This document shows positions 45,900 through 56,901 of a DNA stretch of 64,000 nt, piece by piece. The DNA lies in the NCBI GenBank assembly GCA_013368315.1, contig JAACJM010000051.1, forward strand, positions 186,001 to 250,000, given 5' to 3'. The translations under genes and the position numbers were made by a program. The notes under the pieces are model-generated. The model made no database searches, had not been told where the DNA came from, and worked only from the letters and a program-made list of their open reading frames with translations. Source of the DNA: Tetrapyrgos nigripes. Taxonomy: Eukaryota > Basidiomycota > Agaricomycetes > Agaricales > Campanellaceae. Positions within the stretch are counted from its first letter, which is position 1, and each line of letters opens with the position of its first letter.

Positions 45900-46355
45900 T
45901 AAGCTGGTCGAGCATGGAGAGTACCTTGAGGGTACCGGTTTCTACTCCTCCACTTAATAATTACTCATTTGCGTCATTTTCTGTCTGGTCTTCGGCCACG
46001 TGCCCGATTTTCTATCTCGAATTCCCACTAGAGCATTTTGTGCGTAGAAAGTTCAATTGATCATTTTTCATTTTTCACTAGATAGTCAAATTCAATTTTT
46101 CCACGGCAAACTGAAGACGGTTGTCTGGATCTCGGCCACGTGCCCGAATACTAGATAGCCAATTTCATTTTTCCCACGACAAACTGAATCTCAAGACGGG
46201 TATGCATTGCACTCATTCATAGTACTCATCAGTCAGTGACTGATGAGTACTATGAGGACTGACAGTCATTGCATTCCTCGGTTCCTTCGTGAAAACCCAC
46301 CAAAAGCTCGCAAATTTGATAGATGCCGCTTAGTTTGCGTAGTCGGTCAATTCTC
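45900..46355. other. Upstream region of the P450 gene
   Basis: AT-rich with a short internal repeat: CTCGGCCACGTGCCCGA occurs at about 45993 and again at about 46133, each followed by similar 'TAG..CAATTTCATTTTT.CCACG.CAAACTGAA'-type sequence. A TCAGTGACTGA palindrome lies at 46233. Confidence 0.5.
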
Positions 46356-46358
46356 TAC

Positions 46359-46365
46359 TATAAAA
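46359..46365 (+). promoter_or_regulatory. Candidate TATA box of the P450 gene
   Basis: TATAAAA, 77 bp upstream of the ATG at 46442. Confidence 0.5.
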
Positions 46366-46441
46366 CTCGTGACGCCTGCTTCGCTGTTTACCACCACCAT
46401 CCTCTCTTGTCTCTCCAAACCGTCCACTACACCTCTGCCGA

Positions 46442-49400
46442 ATGCTTTTAGCGCCTGGACTCGAATTACTCGTCGAGGACGTCTTACCACGAGCATTAGG
46501 GCTGCCTCTGCTCGTTTATGGGATCCTCAAACTCGCGCAATATCTACTAGCAGCTCATGATTGGCCAAGCTGGGTCTGGGTTGCTGCCATAGCAGCTACC
46601 CATCCAGTGTACTGGATCATTTCTTGGGTGTACAATCAGATTCACAGGAGGAGAGAAGCGGCAGCTCGAGGCGCGGTCTTTCCGCCGAGGGTTCAGGAAT
46701 CTAGTTTTAAGATTGTCAAGGCCTTTAGTGATAGTGCATTGAAAGGATATACGGGTGCGTTCTAGTTTTCATTCTGTTATACAATGTATACTTACCCAAT
46801 CCCACTAGGTGACGCCGTTCATGATTGGTCAAAGCAATATGGAAACACGTTTCTTCTCCGCATTTTTGGGGTATACCGAGTGAGTCATCGTTACTATCTA
46901 TTGTTAAGCCTCTCCTTCATCCATGTCTATCCTCTAGGTAATGACTACGGAACCAGAACACATCAAGGTACAGTATTGATGCATCGTCACTGTGCGCAGT
47001 TTGATAGCTTACTTCTGGGGTCAATATCTCCTATTCATTTTAGGCAATCTTGGCTACGCAGTTCGATGACTTTTGGAAAGGTAAGCAGATATGCTAGTAG
47101 GAGGCACAGCAGAACGATGGACATCACTGCATTTACTAACTTCTCCTTGCTCCACATAGGACCAATGAAGGAGGACCATTTCACGTCCCTGCTCGGATCT
47201 GGGGTGTTTAACTCGGATGGTACTCTTTCATTATTCCGACGTTGTGATGGCGTGCCTGACTCTGCTTTCTTCGTCACAACCCTATGAACCATAGGCGACA
47301 TGTGGAAGTACGTGTGTTTCACTATGTCTGATTTTCAGAGTATGCACATCAGTGATCCATGATCATTCATTCTTCATTCTCCATCTCCAATGCATACACT
47401 ATTGCCAGATTTCATCGCAACATGACCCGTCCTTTCTTCAGCAAAGTCCGTATCAGCGACTTTGACGTTTTTGAACGTCACGCCGAGGATACCCTTTCTC
47501 TTCTTGCTGAACGTCTTGGGTCTGGTGTTCCTGTTGATTTTCAGGTGATTATTACAGTTTCTTCAAGTCGACAGTTGTAGTGGAACAATGACTCATATCA
47601 TCGATATTTGAATATTGATTGTCCACAGGACGCCGTAGCCCGATTCACCCTCGACTCCGCCACCGAGTTCCTCTTTGGTAAAGCCGTCAACTCTCTTGAC
47701 GCTGGACTGCCTTACCCGGCGTCGCACTCCAAAACTACTGCTACCATCACCACGAACGATTTTTTCAACCACGCCTCCACTAAATTCGTCACTGCCTTGT
47801 CGGAAGGCCAAGAAGTCATCTCTCGGAGGGGAGTTTTAGGAAGATATTGGAGATTTAGCGAATTCTGGCAGGACAAAGCAGCAGAGCATAGGAAGAGTGT
47901 GGAGGAATTCGTTTTACCTATTTTAGAGGATGCGTTGGAGAATAAGAAGGATGAAGTGGTTAGTGGGGAGGTTAAGGAGATTGGGGATGAAACGTTTTTG
48001 GAGCATTTGGTGAGATTTACGAAAGGTGAGTTCATTGCTACGGTGTTTTCCTGAGGATTGAAGCTGTTGATGTTAATGATCTGGTACTGCAGATAAGAAA
48101 GTCGTTATGGATGAGCTGTTGAATATTCTTTTGGCTGCGAGGGATACGGTGAGACTTCATACATACACTCCTGTTTACCCCCGTACTCACTCACTAATTT
48201 CGACCATTCAAACAGACCGCCTCCCTCATAACCTTCTCCGTATACGTCTTAGCCCAACGTCCAGACATATACACACGTCTTAAAGAAGAGATCACCGAGA
48301 GAGTGGGGAATTCCCGACCGACTTATGAAGATACAAGGGATATGAAGTATTTGAGAGCGTTTTTGAATGGTAATACTCTCACCGCATTTTGGGAGTTGAC
48401 TGACTGATTGGTTTGTTCAGAGGTGTTGAGGCTGTATCCTGCTGTGTAGGCGTCTCGCTCTAGGGAGTACTGGAGAATACTGATAATTTCTCTGATCATA
48501 CACACAACACCAGGCCTTTCGATTCCAGGTAATTGAACTATTCCTTACTGCTCCTCTCGTACAAAATTCCGAACTATCTCCTACCACAGAGCATCCAAAG
48601 TGTCCACCACTCTTCCGAACAAAGGTGGTCGTCCGTGGTGTGTTCAAAAGGATACTGTGTTCGTATTCTCGTTTCTTCCCTTGGCGTTAGGGTAAGGGTA
48701 CTTATCATCAACCAATCAATCTCTACACTCTCTACCTTCTCGGTGCTTTCTCTATACACACGTATAGCTGCGCATACAGCGTCTTCCTCATGCATCGTCG
48801 TGAAGATCTTTGGGGTCCTGATGGTACGCCTGCTGTAGCACTTCTTCGTTTCAATCTCAGAAACTAAAACGCCGTGTCCGATATTGCAACTATAGCCCTC
48901 GAATTCGACCCCGACCGATTCCTCGATGAAAGATTGCACAAATATCTCACACCCAATCCTTTCATTTTTCTTCCGTTCAATGCTGGACCCAGGATCTGTT
49001 TAGGTCAACAGGTACGTATATGTATTTTTTCAGCCCGTGTACAAACTGCTGATCATTAGTCGACACTCCGTGCTCCCATTCGTTCATGTCTTCCCCTTCT
49101 TCCCCCTCCCCCTGCTTTTTTCCTTGTCCCTCCATCTGTCCTTTCGCTCTGCAGTTCGCATACAACGAAGCCTCCTACTTCATGATTAAACTCATCCAAA
49201 AGTTCACCGATCTCAGCCTGGCCTTGGACGTTCAACCTTCTCAACCACCCAAAGAGTGGATTCCCCAACCAGGAACGACGAAAGGGAGGGATAAGATTAT
49301 GTTGAAAACTCATTTGACTATGAGTGTGAGGGTAAGTGTCATTCATATTTGTGACTTTTTTTTGGTTTGTTTTCCATGTTTCCATGTTCCTATGCGCACT

Positions 49401-49522
49401 TTGCCGTATGCGTCCTGGTCTTCGTACATTTATTGACTTCTTTTTTTCTGATGGTCTAGGATGGGCTTTGGGTCCGCATGAAGCCCATTTCAAGTCAAGT
49501 TGATCAAGAGAAGACTATGTAA
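46442..49522 (+). CDS. Cytochrome P450 monooxygenase, 17 exons, intact
   Basis: Seventeen exons from 46442 to 49522 join without a single frame conflict to 595 residues. Exons are 46442-46754, 46809-46879, 46938-46967, 47044-47080, 47160-47219, 47295-47307, 47409-47544, 47629-48025, 48093-48148, 48216-48369, 48421-48445, 48514-48528, 48590-48658, 48768-48823, 48896-49011, 49155-49331 and 49460-49522. The N-terminus has hydrophobic membrane-anchor segments ([29 protein letters not shown]). The I-helix motif is [13 protein letters not shown], the ExxR motif [10 protein letters not shown], the PERF-like segment [10 protein letters not shown] and the haem-binding loop [12 protein letters not shown] with its Cys ligand. 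Layout and length resemble the CYP63-like clade of white-rot fungi, which oxidises alkanes, fatty acids and xenobiotics at the ER. The clade is inferred from memory. Confidence 0.93.
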
Positions 49523-50644
49523 GAAGCAAGTATGTATTCTGCCTATCGCAGTATGTTTGGATGTTCTAATTATTTCAAGGTGTAGAGGCTGCTTGTCAGG
49601 ATGTCGTGGTGTATAATACTCGCTTCACTCTGCCCGCGATGCCCGAGTTCCCCGAGTTCCGGTCATCTCCACTTACCTTCGGTTCAACACCGAGGGTGTA
49701 CTTTTTCTTTCTGTTTCTCATTCAGAACTACATATGTAGAAATTTCTCACAAAACCCAGTAGTATCAAAACTCGTACATATCTCATTTATCTTTCTATCA
49801 ACATTGAACTTATCTTAATGCTTCACTTGCCCGAAAGTTCTAGTTAGTACTTAGTCATCCACTCGCTCTGACTATCTTATTGAATCTTGCATCGACGCGC
49901 TCTGCACCATTCAATTGGATTTACCTCACGCATCAACTCGCTCAGCGTCATAAGTCCTTCTCGAGTCCTTCTATCAAGTACTTACAAGATTGGATCTTTG
50001 ATAGCCACTAGACATGCTCTCATCTCGTATTCCGTTCATCTTTCGTATCTAATACATTCTGACTACTGTACTACATTCCACCGAATGATAACACTGCCAA
50101 AGCATCTCGATTAATCTGTTTTAAATGAATCATTGGACTTGATATCGTAAAACCTGGTTTCCCGAATGTCTTCATGATCGAGGAGACTAATATTTTTCTC
50201 ATCGTGATACATATGTGAGGCTCATTTCAAGCCGAGATCAGAGGACGCAAGAGCCAGACAAGCCAGAGACGAAGTGGTTGATGGTCAAGTATCTCCCTGT
50301 ACCGTACAAAGATTGATGTCTAATGGTAGTTCAGGTTCGGGCCTTGCCGCTAGCGGCCTAAGCTCGGCTCCAGCCCCATTCAAAGTCCGCCAAAGCCACG
50401 TGAGATTACCCAACCGACTGGGAACGAGTCTATTCTAGCGGCGCATGAAATGCGCCAGTCCCCGACTCCGTTTGAAGCAGCTACATATCTATCAGGATCG
50501 CCTTCAGCTACCTCTTCTCCTCGAGCTTGTTCGCGTCCAAGCCCAACTCGCAAGTCACCATGCTCACCGCCTAATATACGGCAAAACTTTTTTGTGGTGA
50601 AGGATGCAATGGAGACGTTTCATTCGCCTACTCATACTGGTACC
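49523..50644. other. No clear gene; possible remnant split by the MITE
   Basis: A plus-strand frame at 50450-50644 (Ser/Pro-rich, SPTRKSPCSPPNIRQNFFVV) continues in phase-like fashion after the MITE at 51351 with Lys/Arg/Glu-rich sequence. A small host gene may have been interrupted, but neither start nor splice sites can be fixed. The rest shows nothing recognisable. Confidence 0.35.
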
Positions 50645-51350
50645 TAAGGCTGCAACCAGTTAAATACAGTTACACACTGGGGCGTAATTTAATTGGTAAC
50701 TGGTTGTAACTAGTTATAACCAATTATAACTAGTTACTAATTGGTTTCTCTCCTTTCATTTTATTTTTTTCTGAAATAAGCTTAGATGAGATGAAAATCA
50801 ACTGAGGAAATAACGGCCACTTCTTGCATGTAAAAGGTCTAGAAGATTGGTGAGATCTGTCTTAAAACTGGCCAGGCAAAGTAGTAGTATGGGTGATCAT
50901 AATAGCTTGACATAGCCACACCTTCAAGTTGCTTGAATCCCTTGAAAGGGCAAAAATATACCCTCTCCCAAAATTCAAATATTAGCTAGTGGGATTGGGT
51001 CCCTGGGCATAATTATCATTCAAGATAAATTCTGTACCTTGTCAGTAGGCTTGAGGGGTTTACTGAGAAATCAATTCAGGATAATTCACTACTAAGTAAG
51101 TACCCATAGCTTAGAATCATGGAGAATTTTTTTGATAATTCATTTTATAGAGTCTGTATGAAGCCTGAGGGATGACTCATGGTCAAAGACAGTGCCATAC
51201 AGGACCTCTCCCTAGTCTTTTCCAGGAAACCAGTTATTAACTAGTTATAACTGATACAACCAGTTACTGAGGTTGAGTGTAACTAGTTAATTATTTAACA
51301 TGTTATTAACCAGTTATAACCAGTTATAACTGTATTTGGTTGCAGCCTTA
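50645..51350. mobile_element. hAT-type MITE, 706 bp
   Basis: A perfect 8-bp target duplication CTGGTACC (50637-50644 and 51351-51358) flanks inverted ends TAAGGCTGCAACCAGTTAAA at the left and, reversed, TAAGGCTGCAACCAAATACA at the right. Both subterminal regions are packed with AACTAGTTATAAC/GTTATAACTAGTT motifs. No coding capacity. Confidence 0.95.
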
Positions 51351-51358
51351 CTGGTACC

Positions 51359-51719
51359 CGGGTACGGTTGCAGAAGGATTCCGATAGGATGAAGATGGTT
51401 GTAGAAGATGGGAAAAGCGATGGGAAAGGGAAAGAGATGAGAAGGAGACGGCAGCTCAGGTTTATGTTCATCAAGTTAGGTCGGGATTGTAGATTAAAGA
51501 AAGCAAGTAGCAGAGGAGGAGGAACCTAGTCTCGAGGGTCCCACTACATCCTAGATAGCAATTCGAAAGTACTCCGCCCATGTATATATCGTATGGAAAC
51601 CCAGAACAGAAGGCCTTGCTTGTTAAGTGATCCGTGTTTGATTGGCGAGGAGTTGGACCCAAAAGACATTCCCCCTGCATATGTATAGAGATGTAAAAGA
51701 ATGTGAAATATATTTCCTG
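51359..51719. other. Short spacer between two elements
   Basis: No gene or repeat recognised beyond the possible remnant of the MITE-split gene. Confidence 0.4.
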
Positions 51720-51722
51720 TGA

Positions 51723-52989
51723 CACTGGGTGCAAATACTTGTAAATCCTCTGCTTTACTGAGGTTTTACAAGAGTATTACACCAATCCAATCAATATGTA
51801 AGACTCCTTGTCAAACATTAGTATTACAAGAGACAGAAAAAATTAGAACAACCTTGTATGAACATTGTAAGTCACAAAGAAATACCATGGACTTTCAGTG
51901 TGACTTGCTGTCACTGTATACCCTTGGTGGATATACTGTGGAATTACACAGGAATTTCAGAGTGACTTTTTGTCACAATATGTCATGTAGTAAGACACAT
52001 AGGAAATACTGGAGTATTTCAGTGTGACAGATAATCACAGTATGACAAACAGTAAGGCAAGAGAGATTTACAAAGGACTTACAAGGAAGCAAAATCTGCA
52101 GGAAATTTACAAAGTGACAATCAAGTCACAGTAATACACTTGTAAGACTAGCTGTATTATGAAGGAATTACAAGAAACATTTGCTACAAACACTGGTAAA
52201 TCCTCAGCCTTACTGGAGTATTACAAGAGTATTATGGGGAACCAATCAATATGTAAGTTGGCTTGACTTACAAGTGTATTACAAAATAGACAAAAAATGA
52301 GGACTATTCTGAAAGACCATTGTAAGCTGCAAGGACATACCATGGACTTTCAGTGTGAGGCTTTGTCACAGTATAGCATTGAAGATCATACAGTGGAATT
52401 ACAAGGTGACTTTTTTGTCACAGTATGTCTTCTTGTAAAACAGAACTGAAATACCAGGGTATTTCAGTGTGAGATAATGTCACAGTAAGACAATTTGTAA
52501 ACCAAGTAAAAGTTACAGAGGACTTACCAGAAGGTAGAACTTGAAAGTCTTGGGTAAGACTGCTCATATTTACACTGAATTTATGGAGGGACATCTGTGT
52601 CACAGTAATACCCTAGAAAGACTTGTGATTTTACAAGGGAATTACAAGATGCAGGTTTTAGAAGTCTATCTTGTAAGTCTCTGGAAAAAACCTGCATGCT
52701 AAATGGAGAATATACAGTGTGACAGACTGGTCACAGTAAGACACTTGTAAGTCACAAGACATTACAATGACTTTACTGAAAAGTGACTATTTTGTAAGTC
52801 ATCATGTATATCCAATGGACTTACAAGAGACTTGTTGGATGGATTTGCAGTGCATGTCAATTAAGTAATACAGAAGGGCTTACTGAAAATTTACAGGATG
52901 TAATACAATGAATTCATTCAAGCAGGTTAATTAAATTTTACGAAATATAAATAGACAGCTCAGGCTAGACAGGAAAAGGGGAGACTACT
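51723..52989 (+). repeat. Left arm of the giant palindrome
   Basis: Inverted copy of 54794-56060. Dozens of short motifs (CTTGTAA and TTACAAG; TGTCACAGTA and TACTGTGACA) recur roughly every 20-60 bp, as expected for arrayed transposase binding sites. Confidence 0.93.
52947..52954 (+). promoter_or_regulatory. TATA-like box pointing into the minisatellite (left)
   Basis: TATAAATA, about 43 bp before the array boundary. Its mirror image lies at 54830-54837 on the minus strand. Confidence 0.4.
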
Positions 52990-54793
52990 GTGTCTGTGTT
53001 GTCATCTTCGTCTGCTCAGTGTGGTACATCTGCCCCATCTGCCTTGTCTGCTTTGTCTGCCCTGTCTGCCTTGTCTCTGCTCCGTCTGCCTCGTCTGCCT
53101 CGTCTGCCTCGTCTGCCTCGTCTGCCTCGTCTGCCTCGTCTGCCTCGTCTGCCTCGTCTGCCTCGTCTGCCTCGTCTGCCTCGTCTGCCTCGTCTGCTTC
53201 GTCTGCCTCGTCTGCTTCGTCTGCCTCGTCTGCTTCGTCTGCTTCGTCTGCCTCGTCTGCCTCGTCTGCCTCGTCTGCCTCGTCTGCTTCGTCTGCCTCG
53301 TCTGCTTGGGCTGCCTCGTCTGCTTGGGCTGCCTGGTCTGCCTGGTCTGCCTGGTCTGCCTGGTCTGCCTGGTCTGCCTGGTCTGCCTGTTCTGCTTGGT
53401 CTGCCTCGCCTGCCTCGTCTGCCTCGCCTGCCTCGTCTGCCTCGCCTGCCTCGTCTGCCTCGCCTGCCTCGTCTGCCTCGCCTGCCTCGTCTGCCTCGCC
53501 TGCCTCGTCTGCCTCGCCTGCCTCACCTGCCTTGTCTGCCTCGTCTGCCTGGTCTGCTCGCCTGGTCTGCCGACGAATCAGACGACACCGATGAGGCAGA
53601 CGAGGCAGATGAAGCAGACGAGGCTGACGAGGCAGATGGAGCAGACCAGGCAGACCAGGCAGACGGAGCAGACCAGGCAGACCAGGCAGACGGAGCAGAC
53701 CAGGCAGACCAGGCAGACAAGGCAGACAAGGCAGACAAGGCAGACAAGGCAGACAAGGCAGACAAGGCAGACAAGGCAGACAAGGCAGACAAGGCAGACA
53801 AGGCAGACAAGGCAGACAAGGCAGACAAGGCAGACAAGGCAGACAAGGCAGACAAGGCAGACAAGGCAGACAAGGCAGACAAGGCAGACAAGGCAGACAA
53901 GGCAGACGAGGCAGACGAGGCAGACGAGGCAGACGAGGCAGACGAGGCAGACGAGGCAGACGAGGCAGACGAGGCAGACGAGGCAGACGAGGCAGACGAG
54001 GCAGACGAGGCAGACGAGGCAGACGAGGCAGACGAGGCAGACGAGGCAGACGAGGCAGACGAGGCAGACGAGGCAGACGAGGCAGACGAGGCAGACGAGG
54101 CAGACGAGGCAGACGAGGCAGACGAGGCAGACGAGGCAGACGAGGCAGACGAGGCAGACGAGGCAGACGAGGCAGACGAGGCAGACGAGGCAGACGAGGC
54201 AGACGAGGCAGACGAGGCAGACGAGGCAGACGAGGCAGACTAGGCAGACGAGGCAGACGAGGCAGACGAAGCAGACGAGGCAGACGAGGCAGACGAAGCA
54301 GACGAGGCAGACGAGGCAGACGAAGCAGACGAGGCAGACGAGGCAGACGAAGCAGACGAGGCAGACGAGGCAGACGAAGCAGACGAGGCAGACGAGGCAG
54401 ACGAAGCAGACGAGGCAGACGAGGCAGACGAAGCAGACGAGGCAGACAAGGCAGACGAAGCAGACAAGGCAGACAAGGCAGACGAAGCAGACGAGGCAGA
54501 CAAGGCAGACGAAGCAGACAAGGCAGACAAGGCAGAGGAAGCAGACAAGGCAGACAAGGCAGACCAAGCAGACCAAGCAGACAAGGCAGACGAGGCAGAC
54601 CAAGCACATGAGGCAGACGAGGCAGACGGAGCAGACAAGACAGACAAGGCAGACGGGGCAGATGGAGCAGACGAGGCAGACGAGGCAGACGGAGCAGAGA
54701 CAAGGCAGACAGGGCAGACAAAGCAGACAAGGCAGATGGGGCAGATGGGGCAGATGTACCACACTGAGCAGACGAAGATGACAACACAGACAC
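52990..54793. repeat. 9-bp minisatellite with an orientation switch
   Basis: On the plus strand the unit is TCTGCCTCG-like from about 53030 to 53578 and switches to GAGGCAGAC-like from about 53585 to 54760. The right block shows sub-arrays: GCAGACAAG units (about 53714-53905), then uniform GCAGACGAG units (about 53905-54260), then a 27-bp higher-order unit with one GAA variant in three (about 54260-54450), then mixed units. The block lengths (about 0.59 and 1.2 kb) are unequal although the flanking arms are equal, so the array expanded on one side. Since the unit has no stop in most frames, long open frames appear on both strands; the mirrored ones begin at GTG, not ATG. Confidence 0.95.
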
Positions 54794-56060
54794 AGTAGTC
54801 TCCCCTTTTCCTGTCCAGCCTGAGCTGTCTATTTATATTTCGTAAAATTTAATTAACCTGCTTGAATGAATTCATTGTATTACATCCTGTAAATTTTCAG
54901 TAAGCCCTTCTGTATTACTTAATTGACATGCACTGCAAATCCATCCAACAAGTCTCTTGTAAGTCCATTGGATATACATGATGACTTACAAAATAGTCAC
55001 TTTTCAGTAAAGTCATTGTAATGTCTTGTGACTTACAAGTGTCTTACTGTGACCAGTTTGTCACACTGTATATTCTCCATTTAGCATGCAGGTTTTTTCC
55101 AGAGACTTACAAGATAGACTTCTAAAACCTGCATCTTGTAATTCCCTTGTAAAATCACAAGTCTTTCTAGGGTATTACTGTGACACAGATGTCCCTCCAT
55201 AAATTCAGTGTAAATATGAGCAGTCTTACCCAAGACTTTCAAGTTCTACCTTCTGGTAAGTCCTCTGTAACTTTTACTTGGTTTACAAATTGTCTTACTG
55301 TGACATTATCTCACACTGAAATACCCTGGTATTTCAGTTCTGTTTTACAAGAAGACATACTGTGACAAAAAAGTCACCTTGTAATTCCACTGTATGATCT
55401 TCAATGCTATACTGTGACAAAGCCTCACACTGAAAGTCCATGGTATGTCCTTGCAGCTTACAATGGTCTTTCAGAATAGTCCTCATTTTTTGTCTATTTT
55501 GTAATACACTTGTAAGTCAAGCCAACTTACATATTGATTGGTTCCCCATAATACTCTTGTAATACTCCAGTAAGGCTGAGGATTTACCAGTGTTTGTAGC
55601 AAATGTTTCTTGTAATTCCTTCATAATACAGCTAGTCTTACAAGTGTATTACTGTGACTTGATTGTCACTTTGTAAATTTCCTGCAGATTTTGCTTCCTT
55701 GTAAGTCCTTTGTAAATCTCTCTTGCCTTACTGTTTGTCATACTGTGATTATCTGTCACACTGAAATACTCCAGTATTTCCTATGTGTCTTACTACATGA
55801 CATATTGTGCCAACAAGTCACTCTGAAATTCCTGTGTAATTCCACAGTATATCCACCAAGGGTATACAGTGACAGCAAGTCACACTGAAAGTCCATGGTA
55901 TTTCTTTGTGACTTACAATGGTCATACAAGGTTGTTCTAATTTTTTCTGTCTCTTGTAATACTGATGTATGACAAGGAGTCTTACATATTGATTGGCTTG
56001 GTGTAATACTCTTGTAAAACCTCAGTAAAGCAGAGGATTTACAAGTGTTTGCACCCAGTG
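54794..56060 (-). repeat. Right arm of the giant palindrome
   Basis: Inverted copy of 51723-52989, with very few differences along its length. Confidence 0.93.
54830..54837 (-). promoter_or_regulatory. TATA-like box pointing into the minisatellite (right)
   Basis: TATAAATA on the minus strand, the mirror of 52947-52954. Confidence 0.4.
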
Positions 56061-56333
56061 TGATTAATAGGATGGACAGCGGATGCATGGGTAGTTTGCG
56101 CAAGTACTGTTTGAAGTACATGATAAATATGTACATGTTCAGGGCACTTGCGAGCGACCCATGCACATGCAGACTTCTCACAGATACTAATAACTCCCGA
56201 GTCAACAACTACCTCAGTGTTTTTCCTTTGTATCACTGGCCAGAGTGGGTGTAGGATATAGAAATTACCAGTTTCAAGGCTCACTTGAGCTTGTTTTGTC
56301 GAACCGTTAGTGTCTTTGGCGAATTGACACATC

Positions 56334-56901
56334 TAGGGCTCCTAGCGGATCAGATTGGGTCGGATTCGGATACCATCCATTCGGATGGGTGGTCCAAAAG
56401 TCCCAATCCGCATCCGGCAGATGGTATCCGACGGATTGCATGCCGAAAGTAACAGCACTTGCTGTAGGAGCCTTATCTCACATTAAAAACTTTAAAGTGA
56501 ATTCTTTTCGTTGTTTCTTTTACACTACACCTACAGGACACAAAATTTTCAAGTACTGACTATCTCCAACCGTCTAAGGAAATGTCGGCATGTCGACATG
56601 TCAATTCCCATGCTGCCGCAGTAGTGCCTGAGAATTTAAAACATACTTTTCTTGGTGCTGCTGGCCATGTGGCTGCTCGGAAAAGTCCGAGAGCACCTAC
56701 AGAACCTCCACCTCACCCATCGTTCTTCATTTTCTCTGCCTCAGACCAATTCCCACGCCTCTACCCAATCTGCGGATGATCCTCGGATTGTCGGATGGTA
56801 ATCCGTTCGGATGTGGTGGTCTAAAAGTCCCAATCCACATCCGAAATCCGACTGCCCATCCGCAGATGATCGCCAGATGATCCGATCCGTTAGGAGCTCT
56901 A
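56334..56901. mobile_element. hAT-type MITE, 568 bp
   Basis: Perfect 8-bp duplication GACACATC (56326-56333 and 56902-56909). Inverted ends are TAGGGCTCCTAGCGGATC at the left and, reversed, TAGAGCTCCTAACGGATC at the right. Subterminal CGGATNNGG/CCATCCG-type motifs and AAAAGTCCCAATCC repeat near both ends. No coding capacity. Confidence 0.95.

Larger units (their letters stand above)
51723..56060. mobile_element. Giant palindromic element (4.34 kb) with CACTG ends and a minisatellite core
   Basis: Ends are CACTGGGTGCAAATACTTGT and, reversed, CACTGGGTGCAAACACTTGT, with a 3-bp duplication TGA (51720-51722 and 56061-56063). This combination recalls the CACTA superfamily. The two arms, 51723-52989 and 54794-56060, are each 1,267 bp and near-identical inverted copies. 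The arms are packed with CTTGTAA/TTACAAG and TGTCACA/TGTGACA motifs. The core 52990-54793 is a 9-bp minisatellite. No transposase is present, so it would be moved in trans. Confidence 0.9.

Noticed and set aside
52985..54793. Long open frames of 174-602 residues on both strands across the minisatellite (Leu-Pro-Arg, Gln-Thr-Arg, Glu-Ala-Asp repeats)
   Set aside because: They arise because the 9-bp unit lacks stops in most frames. Several overlap on both strands, the mirrored ones start at GTG, and composition is pure repeat.
52990..54793. CRISPR-like periodic array
   Set aside because: There are no unique spacers; it is a plain tandem minisatellite in a eukaryotic genome.
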